Assembly: GCA_025059075.1 (NCBI GenBank)
Contig: JANXDZ010000001.1
Span: forward strand, 61,677-125,676
Direction of reading: 5' to 3'
From: Sulfolobales archaeon
GTDB lineage: Archaea > Thermoproteota > Thermoprotei_A > Sulfolobales > Desulfurococcaceae
DNA length: 64,000 nucleotides
In this document: positions 9,436-17,697 of the stretch, piece after piece
Position numbering within the stretch: position 1 is the stretch's first letter
How the letters are laid out: the number at the start of each line of letters is the position of its first letter
The notes under the pieces: generated by a model
Told to the model about the DNA's origin: nothing
Database searches by the model: none
What the model saw: only the letters and a program-made list of their open reading frames with translations
Program-made: the position numbers and the translations under genes

Positions 9436-10311
9436 TCATGAAATGTTCAGCGCCATTAATGATTCCTCAAGAGCCTTTATTTCATGCTCTTCAAGACTTC
9501 TATAGGGGGGCTTTGGATACCCTACGTCAATACCCCTCATTCTCAAGATCTCGAATATCGCAGGTATTGTTGGTACTCTATGAATAACTTCTCTAATCTT
9601 TATTATTTGAAGCTGTTTTAAAGCAGCTTCTTCATACCTCCTTTGCTTTATTAACTCATACTCCTCTAACACTATTTCAGGAAAAGCATTTGCAAGCCCT
9701 GATATGCAGCCTCGTGCTCCAGCAAGAATGCCGGGGAACATTAATGCTTCAGTTCCAATTATGAATATAAAGTCCTTTTTTTCTACAGTAGTTATAAATT
9801 CATAGAATTTAATTATGTCAAAGCTGGAGTCCTTTAACCCTGCTACGCCTTCATTAGCTAGTTTATTAAGTAGCTTAGCGGATAGTGGATTGCCTGTGCG
9901 AGCTGGGTTATTATAGGCGAAGACTGGGATATTGACGTTGTTAAGTAGAGCTTTAAAGAATGATAGAATGGATTTTTCATCATAAGCATAGTAGAATGGA
10001 GGAACACTGCTAATAGCGCTAGCGCCAATGTCTTGAGCATGCTTGGCTAACTCAATGGAATCGTCCAGGCTGGATGAACCTACCATTACTATAGTAGTGG
10101 TGCTTCCCTGCACTTCATCTACAACTATCTCAACTACTTTCTTTCTTTCATTTACGCTCATCGCGGGGCCTAATCCATAGGTCCCTGCAATAAAAAAACC
10201 ATGAATGCCTCTCTCTATTAAAAAATTAACGACGTTCCTCAGACCTTCTTCATATAGTAGCCCATTTTTAGTTGGAGTAATTACTGGAACTATAACTCCT
10301 TCATACACCAC
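9436..10311 (-). CDS. 2-keto-3-deoxy-(6-phospho)gluconate aldolase-like protein (DapA/NAL superfamily)
   Basis: 291 residues, a single TIM-barrel lyase. The Schiff-base lysine lies in GLKDSS near residue 158 and the catalytic tyrosine in PVFAYNNPARTG. The substrate loop reads GTYGLGPAMS and the C-terminus has DVGYPKPPYRSL; both resemble crenarchaeal KD(P)G aldolases more than dihydrodipicolinate synthases. Such enzymes cleave 2-keto-3-deoxy sugar acids to pyruvate and an aldehyde. TGGTGA precedes the tandem GTG starts. It lies next to a sugar-acid PTS cluster in the same orientation, which suggests it handles that pathway's product. DapA-type or other sugar-acid lyase activity cannot be excluded. 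Confidence 0.72.
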   Translation of the reverse strand: MVYEGVIVPVITPTKNGLLYEEGLRNVVNFLIERGIHGFFIAGTYGLGPAMSVNERKKVVEIVVDEVQGSTTTIVMVGSSSLDDSIELAKHAQDIGASAISSVPPFYYAYDEKSILSFFKALLNNVNIPVFAYNNPARTGNPLSAKLLNKLANEGVAGLKDSSFDIIKFYEFITTVEKKDFIFIIGTEALMFPGILAGARGCISGLANAFPEIVLEEYELIKQRRYEEAALKQLQIIKIREVIHRVPTIPAIFEILRMRGIDVGYPKPPYRSLEEHEIKALEESLMALNIS

Positions 10312-10932
10312 ATTTCACCATAGAATACCTCATGAATTAGTTCTAAATAATTCTTTAATCAATTCTAAATAGAACTCCTTTTATGGAGTAATTACAGCCT
10401 AGCTATAGGCCGCAGAGTAATGAGTATACCATTAGATAGAGCTGCAGTTGTTATAACGCATCACAAGTTCCTGAAGTCCATTCATCACTCTCCTACAGCA
10501 CTCGGGATTCAATGACTGTGTAGCACGGACATTGGATCGAGTGTAACGCTTAGAGCTAACGTAGTTGACGTGATGGAGTAAGTATGGGATAAAGTGCTAT
10601 GGTGGTGATTGCATAATGATTACGACTGATTCATTAAGTTAAATGACAAGTATACGATGCTATTACTACAGGAGGTTTTATATCGAGAGTTGCAAAAGTT
10701 AAAATCCTTTGTCTCTTAACATATGTGATGTGCTAATGTATAGGCTCTAGCTCTTACATTACAAGGCCCTGGGTTTGAATCCCGGTGGCCCATTAGATTA
10801 AATTAAACTCTTACTTCAAAACATGTAGAGACAATGTAAAAAACAGTAGAGCTACCCTATGTCTTACTCATTGACATTCATGACTAGTGTGTAATTGGTA
10901 AGAGTTTTGGCTATAAGCATCGTTTAAAAAGC
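10312..10932. other. Intergenic interval with a tRNA-like remnant
   Basis: No supported gene in about 620 bp. A 32-codon plus-strand frame from ATG near 10420 has no recognisable match. The only identifiable element is the tRNA-Val-like fragment at 10753-10795. Confidence 0.5.
10753..10795 (+). repeat. Degenerate copy of the 3' half of tRNA-Val
   Basis: It shares CTTACA, AGGCCCTGGGTT, AATCCC and GGCCCATTA in the same order and nearly the same spacing as tRNA-Val 8380-8425, with substitutions in the anticodon-stem side and T loop. There is no 5' half. It looks like an old attachment-site duplicate or a tRNA pseudogene. Confidence 0.6.
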
Positions 10933-11226
10933 TTATGAAATGCCTAAGACCTTCTTTACTCCATTCTTAATTCCTTCTCTATCAACGAAGTTCTTTACGT
11001 ATACTGTTGGTACGCGTAAATCTTTAAGGTGAGACTCTAGATCTGCTTGAGCTACCAATAGATCTGCTCCTCCTGAAGCTACTATGCCTTTTATTGCCGT
11101 AAGATTTGTAGCGTGAACTTCTGCTTCTATGCCTAATTCCTTCAGTGCCTGTTCTACAGACATTTTTAGTATGAAGACTGTCCCCATGCCGAATGTGCAT
11201 AATGCATATACCTTAAGTTTCTTCAA
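10933..11226 (-). CDS. PTS EIIB component, ascorbate/galactitol type
   Basis: 97 residues, the usual length of a free-standing EIIB of the Ula/Gat class. The N-terminus has the phospho-cysteine loop C10-T-F-G-M-G-T, after a short beta strand (KLKVYAL). This cysteine accepts the phosphate from EIIA and passes it to the sugar in EIIC. The TTG start directly follows the creatininase-family gene (1 nt apart), so EIIC, the hydrolase and EIIB form one minus-strand operon read from 13487 downward. Confidence 0.85.
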   Translation of the reverse strand: MKKLKVYALCTFGMGTVFILKMSVEQALKELGIEAEVHATNLTAIKGIVASGGADLLVAQADLESHLKDLRVPTVYVKNFVDREGIKNGVKKVLGIS

Positions 11227-12030
11227 TTATCCAACCCCCATCAACACTATTTTATCTACAACCTCAGTTAAATTATTAATGGCTATTTCAATTATTTTCA
11301 CTCCTTTATCTAAGCTGGATTGCGATAAGTCTCCAATAATGCCATCAGATGCGTACTCCTCTATAAGTACAGGTGTCCTTACTCTCGTTCTCTTAGCAAA
11401 ATCTAGAAGTATTAAATCCCCTAAAGAATGATGAAGATGTTCATGCTTTTTCTTTAACTCCTCCAGCTCCTTCTCTAGAACTCTCCCTCCAATGGCAAGC
11501 ATTATGGATGTTTCAAGGTCGTCGGCGTGATAAATAGGTGGTTTAACTAAGTCCAAGACATCTTTTATGATCAATTCAATGAAGGAGATATAAGCTATAA
11601 ATGCCTTCGGAAATTCCTTCTTTAAAGCATAAGCTGCATCATGCATTGAGCAGTAGTTGCCTCCATGCCATGAAAGCATTAACAGCTTTATAAACCCCGT
11701 GTTAAGAGTGAAACGCCCTATGCTAGTAATGAATTCTGAGAGTAAGTTGCCTTCTATAGATATAGTGCCTGGAAAACTTATGTGAAGATGTGAAAAACCA
11801 TAGGGAATTGTGGGAAGAATCAATATGTTATCTCTATATTTACTCTTCATACAAGTATTGTATAAAATGAACTCTAGTATGAATGTATCAGTGCCTACGG
11901 GTAGATGTGGACCATGTTGTTCCACTGAACCTAGTGGAAGTATGACGAGGGATCTGGGGTCTGACGCTAGCTTCTTTATTTCACTCGTAGTTTTTTGTGA
12001 AAAAAGACATGGGTTTTCACAGTAATTCAT
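11227..12030 (-). CDS. Creatininase-family amidohydrolase/lactonase-like protein
   Basis: 267 residues. The metal-site signature LPLGSVEQHGPHLPVGTD (E37, H39, D48), LSWHGGN and a later HADDLETS segment define the creatininase family. Members cleave cyclic amides or related rings (creatinine, formamide intermediates, some cyclic polyols). Lying between EIIC (20 bp upstream) and EIIB (adjacent downstream), it probably acts on the imported sugar derivative, perhaps opening a ring; that is inference. No enzyme of this family is a standard member of bacterial ula operons that I know of. Confidence 0.82.
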   Translation of the reverse strand: MNYCENPCLFSQKTTSEIKKLASDPRSLVILPLGSVEQHGPHLPVGTDTFILEFILYNTCMKSKYRDNILILPTIPYGFSHLHISFPGTISIEGNLLSEFITSIGRFTLNTGFIKLLMLSWHGGNYCSMHDAAYALKKEFPKAFIAYISFIELIIKDVLDLVKPPIYHADDLETSIMLAIGGRVLEKELEELKKKHEHLHHSLGDLILLDFAKRTRVRTPVLIEEYASDGIIGDLSQSSLDKGVKIIEIAINNLTEVVDKIVLMGVG

Positions 12031-12050
12031 TTATTTCGCCTTTAGTCCCT

Positions 12051-13487
12051 CTACTTACCAGTTATCGCCTTCAATAAAGCTCCATAAAATATTGCCCACA
12101 CGCCATTATCAGCACTCATCCCTAATGCTTCAAGCCCTATCTTATCTAATCCTAGGAATTGCGCGGACAATATTGGGACATACATGTATGCAAAAGCTGA
12201 TAATACTACAGTGACTATTAGCCCCCTTAAACCTCCAAACTTATTGCCAACTATGCCTGTGGATGCTCCAACAAAGAATATGTAGATTGCATTTGGTAAT
12301 ACAACGAAAGGTGTTTTAAGCATCATTTGAGTAACTGTAGCTAGCAATACAGCGATAAGCATTACGATAACGCCAAACATGAGGGCTGTTGGAGCAAATG
12401 GATATATTGTTGGGCAATCTAAACCCGGCATAGCTCCTGGAATTAATTTCTCACTAATGCCTCTGAACGCTGGTATGATCTCGCCAATGAACGTTCTAAC
12501 GCCAAGCAGCAGTACCTCTATTCCAGCTCCCATTAGAACTGATTGCACGAAGCACCAGACTATCCAATGAGTTCCGCCAGTTAAATTAGCTTCAACATAG
12601 CTTGGCCCAGCGAGCGCTGAGAACACTATGAATACTGGCAACATTATTATAGCTGTAATTATTGATGGTATTTTAAGAAACTCTAGACCCTTGGGGAATG
12701 AGTATTTCTCAACATCATTCTTTGGATTACCTACTAATTTTGCAATAATTCCACTTACCGTCAGCCAGAAGTCTTGGTTGTGGCCAAGAGTCCACTGGCC
12801 ATTGGTTATTGGCATAATGAATGGCGCAACCATTGCTGGTGCAATAGTTAAATATATCGCCTGCATAATAGTGCCCCAGAGGACGGCTTGCCAGCCTTTT
12901 ATACCTATATTATTTAATACTAATGCTACCATTCCCGCCATTCCAAACATAGTGTGACCAGTTAGAAATACATATTTAAAGGGAGTTCTTTTAGCAAGCA
13001 GCCTAATGAGAACTAAGTGAAGAATGAAGCCCAATCCAAATATTGTGCCTATTTCAAATCCGAGATAAGCCATTGCTGCAGCAGCTGTTGGTTCTTCCCA
13101 CGTATATACTCCTTTAAAGCCACCTACTTTAATGAAGAGGTCGTTGAGCGGGAGTACGGCATTTACTATTACAGTAGCACCAGCAGAAATTAAGGCTACT
13201 CCAATGAATACCTTAAGAAATGTCTCTATTATTCCACCAATAGGTTTTCTCAATACTGCTACACCAATTGCAGCCACAACAGCAAGAGTAAAAGCTGGTG
13301 TGCTCAGTAAATCGAGTAGGAAGTCAATAATGGATTCTACTACGCCTGGATTATTGGTGTTAGAGGCTTGTGACATGATCGAGGTTGATGAAGAGATCTT
13401 TACATGTATGAGGAAGGTTAAACAAACGATTACTAGAAATACTGCGAGAATATTGCGCCACTTCTTTGAGGAGTAAATATCGTACAT
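12051..13487 (-). CDS. PTS EIIC component, ascorbate type (UlaA-like)
   Basis: 478 residues with about 11 membrane helices after an extra hydrophobic N-terminal segment (~20-50). Family landmarks are MPITNGQWTLGHNQDFW near the middle and ISEKLIPGAMPGLDCPTIYP with FAPTALMFG. UlaA-type EIIC carries L-ascorbate or related sugar acids across the membrane and delivers them phosphorylated. It is divergent from EIIA with a short shared promoter region. It lacks fused EIIA/EIIB domains; those are separate genes here. The actual substrate is unknown. Confidence 0.88.
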   Translation of the reverse strand: MYDIYSSKKWRNILAVFLVIVCLTFLIHVKISSSTSIMSQASNTNNPGVVESIIDFLLDLLSTPAFTLAVVAAIGVAVLRKPIGGIIETFLKVFIGVALISAGATVIVNAVLPLNDLFIKVGGFKGVYTWEEPTAAAAMAYLGFEIGTIFGLGFILHLVLIRLLAKRTPFKYVFLTGHTMFGMAGMVALVLNNIGIKGWQAVLWGTIMQAIYLTIAPAMVAPFIMPITNGQWTLGHNQDFWLTVSGIIAKLVGNPKNDVEKYSFPKGLEFLKIPSIITAIIMLPVFIVFSALAGPSYVEANLTGGTHWIVWCFVQSVLMGAGIEVLLLGVRTFIGEIIPAFRGISEKLIPGAMPGLDCPTIYPFAPTALMFGVIVMLIAVLLATVTQMMLKTPFVVLPNAIYIFFVGASTGIVGNKFGGLRGLIVTVVLSAFAYMYVPILSAQFLGLDKIGLEALGMSADNGVWAIFYGALLKAITGK

Positions 13488-13513
13488 GGTTCATCCCTTC
13501 TTAAGAAATTATA

Positions 13514-13545
13514 GAAGCATTTATATAAACCTTATATACAATTTG
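13514..13545. promoter_or_regulatory. Divergent promoter between EIIC and EIIA
   Basis: The 110-bp gap contains TTTATATAAAC (about 13520-13530) followed by TTATATACA (about 13531-13539). Each reads as a TATA box, one per strand, correctly placed for EIIC (start 13487) and EIIA (start 13598). This implies joint regulation; I see no clear operator palindrome. Confidence 0.55.
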
Positions 13546-13597
13546 TTTAATGGAAGCTCTTAGTAACTTAAAAAATTAACTTTTGGTGAGAAATGCT

Positions 13598-14077
13598 ATG
13601 GATTATATCAATGAGATCTATAAGTATTTGAATAAGAAGTTTGTTAAAGTTATTGAGGGCGCTGAGGATTGGTCTACTGCAGTACGGGCCTCTATGAAGA
13701 TTCTTGTAGATAATGGATGTGTTGAGGAGAGATACGTAGATGGAGCTATAGAGACCTGTAGGAATATGGGGCCTTATATAGCGATCGCGCCGGGAATAGC
13801 TATACCTCACGCAAGACCTGAAGATGGTGCAAAAGAAGTATGTTTATGTTTCTTGATCGTTAGAAATGGAGTATACTTCGGCAGTGAGAATGACCCCGTA
13901 CATTTATTGATAGGTTTTTCTAGCCCAGATAGAGTGGCTCATCTAACCCTCATTAAGGAACTTGCTGGACTATTAATAAACTATGGTCCTAGAATATTGG
14001 ACTTAGCTAAAAGCTCTATTGACGAAAGCTATTTCATAAATGGCGTCTTAAACATGTTGGCGTTGAACAATACTTAA
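13598..14077 (+). CDS. PTS EIIA component, fructose/ascorbate type
   Basis: About 159 residues, a single PTS_EIIA type-2 domain. The phosphorylated histidine is H71 in IAIPHARPEDG. EIIA takes phosphate from HPr and donates it to EIIB. ATG 13598 is chosen because GGTGAG lies 7 nt upstream; an in-frame TTG at 13583 would overlap that site. It is divergent from the EIIC operon. No EI or HPr gene is in the window, so the phosphate source must be encoded elsewhere. Confidence 0.87.
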   Translation: MDYINEIYKYLNKKFVKVIEGAEDWSTAVRASMKILVDNGCVEERYVDGAIETCRNMGPYIAIAPGIAIPHARPEDGAKEVCLCFLIVRNGVYFGSENDPVHLLIGFSSPDRVAHLTLIKELAGLLINYGPRILDLAKSSIDESYFINGVLNMLALNNT

Positions 14078-14196
14078 TGATGCTTGACGAAAGTCATGTG
14101 AGTTTTCAAGCGAGGTATCTTTGAAGAAAGCTATATGAAGACTCTTATGTTCTATAACCAAGGGAAACAAATTGTATTGAAGCTTGTCAGGATGTA

Positions 14197-15165
14197 TTAT
14201 TTTTTAACAGAGAAAGCTGCACTAGGATTGTCTTTTATGAATTTATCTACTACGTTTGCTTCAATCCCCATCTTTTCAAAAACTCTCTTTGTGAATGGAA
14301 TAAAGGTCTTGAAGAGATAAGGTATTCCAGGGCCTCCTCCATATGAAATGAAGTCGGATCTTCTTGCAAAGTCTGTTCCTAACAAGATCTTGTCTTCATA
14401 CCCTCTCCTCACGATTTCTGCCAGGAACTCCACTCTTGCTCCTTCTGAAGCATACTTTATTTTACCTAGTTGGTCTATAGTAATGTAGCTCCCCCTCTCT
14501 AATACATCTGTCCAATACCATGGGTCTAGGTTTCTATCTGCGTGAAAAAACGTCACGCTTTCAGGATCTACGTATTCGTCCTCAAGAATTTCTAGTATTT
14601 CTAATGCCATGGTTCCATACGTTGTATGTACTAATATGGGGGCGCCTGTGGCCTTGTGGGCTTGGGCAGCAGCCTTAATGAGTTTCTCCTCTATGGGGAG
14701 GATCTTCATGTAATCGGCCCCGATCTTTATAGCGCCTGCCCTTAATGTAGTTCCTTCAATTCCTTCCTCTACTTCATTAGCAAATATATCTGCTACTTTA
14801 TCTATGGATGAAGAGAAGTACTCGGGGAAGTAATCTGGATGTAAGTATATCCCTCTATTAAATCCTGTTACAAGGATTAATTGTGCAGCAGGTATTTTTT
14901 CAATAATTGATTTAATGGACTTCGCATTTCTACCATAGTCTCTAGTGGTAGCGTCTAAGCAGGCTTTTCCTCCAGAAGCTAAGTATAGCGATAGTTCGTG
15001 TGTAGCTTTCTCAGGATCTATTAGAGCATAATCAATATCATTTTCAAATGACACCGGTATTTTATAAAGCCAGGGAGGCGGCATTGCAACTAAATGCACG
15101 TGAGAATTCGTAGGACCTAGTTCTGAAGAACTTATGACTTTGTTAGCTAACACTACTTGTCCCAC
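14197..15165 (-). CDS. Phosphotriesterase-family hydrolase, possible sugar-phosphate lactonase
   Basis: About 322 residues of the amidohydrolase TIM-barrel fold. Metal ligands are visible: H22 and H24 in NSHVHL, a lysine in AIKIGADYMK, histidines in ILVHTTYG and FFHADRN, and aspartate in LLGTDF. Within this family some PTS-linked members hydrolyse phosphorylated aldonolactones. GTG 15165 is preferred because GAGGTG lies 6 nt upstream and the resulting N-terminus (MGQVVLANKVISSSELG) matches family starts better than the longer frame from 15228. It flanks EIIA convergently, so a lactone-opening role is plausible. Confidence 0.82.
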   Translation of the reverse strand: MGQVVLANKVISSSELGPTNSHVHLVAMPPPWLYKIPVSFENDIDYALIDPEKATHELSLYLASGGKACLDATTRDYGRNAKSIKSIIEKIPAAQLILVTGFNRGIYLHPDYFPEYFSSSIDKVADIFANEVEEGIEGTTLRAGAIKIGADYMKILPIEEKLIKAAAQAHKATGAPILVHTTYGTMALEILEILEDEYVDPESVTFFHADRNLDPWYWTDVLERGSYITIDQLGKIKYASEGARVEFLAEIVRRGYEDKILLGTDFARRSDFISYGGGPGIPYLFKTFIPFTKRVFEKMGIEANVVDKFIKDNPSAAFSVKK

Positions 15166-15454
15166 TACATACACCTCATAACGCGTTTCAAAGAGAGAAA
15201 CTATGTGGGCAGCTAATAAACTCTTCATTAATCGATTAGAGGCTTCATTACTTATAGTAAAAGAGGCCTTAAATTATGTTCAGTTCAATTGCAACGATCC
15301 TTTATTGCTAACTCATTAATAGGAATGTACTTAAGTCACTGCTCCACGCTTCCATTGTTAGTGTAATTGAAGCAAGTTAAAGAGGATCTTTAAAAGAAGT
15401 CATAAACTCCGATAGCCACTCGTTTTAATATCCCCTTAGTTTAAGATTGCTAGT

Positions 15455-15538
15455 GGCCCCGCGGCTACCCGGCGGCGGCGTGGCTTAGACGCTGGGCTTA
15501 GCCCAGGTGGATGAATGGCTCACCTCCAGCCGCGGGGA
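15455..15538 (+). ncRNA. Structured small RNA candidate of unknown family
   Basis: A GC-rich block in AT-rich DNA is closed by a perfect 10-bp stem (15457-15466 with 15528-15537). It holds internal hairpins, including CTGGGC-TTA-GCCCAG, GCGT/ACGC and AGGTG/CACCT. A TATA-like TTTTAATAT (about 15423-15431) sits the right distance upstream for its own transcript, and the rRNA promoter starts just after it. There is no T loop, so it is not a normal tRNA, and no C/D boxes are evident. An H/ACA-type or other small RNA is possible. Confidence 0.5.
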
Positions 15539-15541
15539 TAA

Positions 15542-15552
15542 CATATATAAAC
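15542..15552 (+). promoter_or_regulatory. Probable TATA box of the rRNA operon
   Basis: CATATATAAAC lies about 170 bp before the mature 16S start and directly after the small RNA candidate, giving an expected start of transcription near 15577. Confidence 0.6.
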
Positions 15553-15597
15553 CCTCCGAGAGAATAGTAGTATTGCACACTAAGCTAATCAATGTGG

Positions 15598-15643
15598 GGA
15601 CCTAAGAACCCCAGGGAACTCTATCTCTGGGAACCTTAGGTCC
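15598..15643 (+). other. 16S leader hairpin
   Basis: A 9-bp perfect stem (GGACCTAAG/CTTAGGTCC) is followed by a symmetrical AA-containing internal loop and a CCCAG/CTGGG stem. It lies in the pre-rRNA leader before the processing stem. Its role is unknown; it may be a protein-binding or processing element. Confidence 0.5.
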
Positions 15644-15650
15644 AACGTGG

Positions 15651-15677
15651 GTTGGGCAGCGTATATACATGCTCTAT
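15651..15677 (+). other. 5' strand of the 16S processing stem
   Basis: These 27 nt pair with 18076-18102 after the 16S gene, with one G-U pair. This is the long stem that carries the bulge-helix-bulge cut by splicing endonuclease in archaeal pre-16S. Confidence 0.8.
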
Positions 15678-15715
15678 GCAATAGATCCTGGGGCTGCTCA
15701 CCCTTGCGGCCGAAC

Positions 15716-15746
<31 letters not shown>

Positions 15747-15790
15747 CGGGGTGAGGCTAAGCCATGGGAGTCGTACGCTCCTCCACTGAG

Positions 15791-15825
<35 letters not shown>

Positions 15826-15997
15826 CTACCCTCAGGATGGGGATAACTTCGGGAAACTGAAGCTAATCCCCAATAGGTGGAGGCGCCTGGAAGGGTCCTC
15901 CACTGAAAAGGTGTAGAGGGGGTTATTGCCTCTACACCGCCTGAGGATGGGGCTGCGGCCCATCAGGTAGTTGGCGGGGTAATGGCCCGCCAAGCCT

Positions 15998-16033
<36 letters not shown>

Positions 16034-16034
16034 A

Positions 16035-16085
<51 letters not shown>

Positions 16086-16093
16086 CTCCGCAA

Positions 16094-16131
16094 ACGAGAG
16101 ATTAGCTAAGTTTAGCTAGCTCTCGGCGGAG
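16094..16131 (+). other. 16S intron 1 (about position 374), 38 nt
   Basis: It interrupts CCTCCGCAA/TGCGGGAAACCG. CGAGAG pairs with CTCTCG inside it, and its 3' GCGGAG pairs with exon CTCCGC, forming a bulge-helix-bulge arrangement. Confidence 0.85.
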
Positions 16132-16222
16132 TGCGGGAAACCGTGACGGGGTCACCCCGAGTGCCTCCGTTTGGAGGCTTTTCCCCGCTTTAAAAAAGCG
16201 GGGGAATAAGCGGGGGGCAAGT

Positions 16223-16259
<37 letters not shown>

Positions 16260-16280
16260 ACCGAGGGAGCTCGGCGCGAT
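16260..16280 (+). other. 16S intron 2 (about position 548), 21 nt
   Basis: It interrupts CCCCGCGAG/TGGTCGGGAC just after the universal 515 site. CCGAG/CTCGG closes a 4-5 nt loop. This is the shortest intron seen here. Confidence 0.8.
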
Positions 16281-16419
16281 TGGTCGGGACGGTTATTGGG
16301 CCTAAAGCGCCCGTAGCCGGCCTAGCAAGTCCTCTCCTAAAGACCCCGGCTCAACCGGGGGAGTGGAGGGGATACTGCTAGGCTAGGGGGCGGGAGAGGC
16401 CGAGGGTACTCCCGGGGTA

Positions 16420-16475
16420 ATGGGGGTATGAGCACTTCTAAAAGCTATTGAATTATTGCTCACCCCCCACCCCAT
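16420..16475 (+). other. 16S intron 3 (about position 684), 56 nt
   Basis: It interrupts CTCCCGGGGTA/GGGGCGAAATCC. ATGGGG near its start can pair with CCCCAT at its end. Confidence 0.82.
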
Positions 16476-16510
16476 GGGGCGAAATCCTATAATCCCGGGA
16501 GGACCACCAG

Positions 16511-16556
16511 ATAGTGGAGCAATAGGATTACATTACCTATTGCTCTACTAGGTGAC
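16511..16556 (+). other. 16S intron 4 (about position 719), 46 nt
   Basis: It interrupts GGACCACCAG/TGGCGAAGG. AGTGGAGCAATAGG and CCTATTGCTCTACT form a long stem. Confidence 0.85.
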
Positions 16557-16575
16557 TGGCGAAGGCGCTCGGCTG

Positions 16576-16671
<96 letters not shown>

Positions 16672-16774
16672 GTCCCGGCTGTAAACGATGCGGGCTAGGT
16701 GTTGGAGGGGCTTAGAGCCCCTCCAGTGCCGCAGGGAAGCCATTAAGCCCGCCGCCTGGGGAGTACGGCCGCAA

Positions 16775-16813
16775 ATCTAGGCATGGGTTTCTACAACCCA
16801 TCCTAGAGCGGAG
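16775..16813 (+). other. 16S intron 6 (position 901), 39 nt
   Basis: It interrupts TACGGCCGCAA/GGCTGAAA. TCTAGG/CCTAGA and ATGGGTT/AACCCAT form its stem. This is a known Thermoproteales insertion site. Confidence 0.87.
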
Positions 16814-16821
16814 GGCTGAAA

Positions 16822-16951
<130 letters not shown>

Positions 16952-17053
16952 GCCTGCGGCTTAATTGGAGTCAACGCCGGGAATCTTACCGGGGGCGACA
17001 GCAGGATGAAGGCCAGGTTAAAGGCCTTGCCTGACGCGCTGAGAGGAGGTGCA

Positions 17054-17099
17054 CAGGAGGGTGTCTCACCTTTAAGTAAGGTGGGAGCCATCCGCACAG
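17054..17099 (+). other. 16S intron 8 (about position 1055), 46 nt
   Basis: It interrupts GAGGAGGTGCA/GGCCGTCGCC. The interior has CTCACCTT facing AAGGTGGGAG. Confidence 0.83.
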
Positions 17100-17111
17100 G
17101 GCCGTCGCCAG

Positions 17112-17133
17112 GCACACACTCTGTGTGGGCGAA
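17112..17133 (+). other. 16S intron 9 (position 1068), 22 nt
   Basis: It follows a 12-nt exon (17100-17111) and interrupts GTCGCCAG/CTCGTGCC. CACACA faces TGTGTG. Confidence 0.83.
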
Positions 17134-17167
17134 CTCGTGCCGTGAGGCGTCCGGTTAAGTCCGGCAA

Positions 17168-17205
17168 ACCCCTATGGGGTGTCTAGTTTCCCCTAGAGGG
17201 CCGAG
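17168..17205 (+). other. 16S intron 10 (about position 1100), 38 nt
   Basis: It interrupts AGTCCGGCAA/CGAGCGAGACC, the universal 1100 site. It contains a CCCCTA/TAGGGG-type pairing. A CGAG repeat makes the 3' boundary shift by up to 4 nt. Confidence 0.82.
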
Positions 17206-17315
17206 CGAGCGAGACCCCCGCCCCTAGTTGCAACCCAGGGCCCTGGCTCTGGGGCACACTAGGGGGACTGCCGCCGTTAAGGCGGAGGAAGGAGGGGGCC
17301 ACGGCAGGTCAGCAT

Positions 17316-17350
17316 AGGGCTATATCCGTTTATACGGATTGCCTGCTGAA
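17316..17350 (+). other. 16S intron 11 (position 1205), 35 nt
   Basis: It interrupts GGTCAGCAT/GCCCCGAAA. ATCCGT/ACGGAT forms the terminal hairpin. This is a known Thermoproteales insertion site. Confidence 0.87.
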
Positions 17351-17359
17351 GCCCCGAAA

Positions 17360-17482
17360 GCCGTGGTTCCCAGTATTGCTTTAAACCCAGTCCACAGGGA
17401 TATCGGTATACCTGTGGATGCTATAGGTAATGCAATTGCATCGAGATAACTTTCACTATTACCTGGGACCACGGTCGGGAGT
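17360..17482 (+). other. 16S intron 12 (position 1213), 123 nt
   Basis: It follows a 9-nt exon (17351-17359) and interrupts GCCCCGAAA/CCCCCGGGCTGC. CCGTGGTTCCCAG can pair with CTGGGACCACGG. There is no open frame of note. Confidence 0.87.
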
Positions 17483-17587
17483 CCCCCGGGCTGCACGCGG
17501 GCTACAATGGCGGGGACAGCGGGATCCGACCCCGAAAGGGGGAGGTAATCCCTTAAACCCCGCCGCAGTTGGGATCGAGGGCTGCAA

Positions 17588-17625
17588 AGAGAGTGGGGCT
17601 TAGCAGTAAGCCCTATCTCGCAGAA
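17588..17625 (+). other. 16S intron 13 (about position 1312), 38 nt
   Basis: It interrupts GAGGGCTGCAA/CCCGCCCTCGTG. GGGCTTAGCAGTAAGCCC forms the hairpin. Confidence 0.83.
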
Positions 17626-17697
17626 CCCGCCCTCGTGAACGCGGAATCCCTAGTAACCGCGCGTCAACATCGCGCGGTGAATACGTCCCTGCTCCTT

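Noticed and set aside
15455..15538. Possible tRNA with rearranged or split parts
   Set aside because: No T-loop sequence (GGTTCRAAT) on either strand and no plausible anticodon arm; described instead as an unknown RNA candidate.
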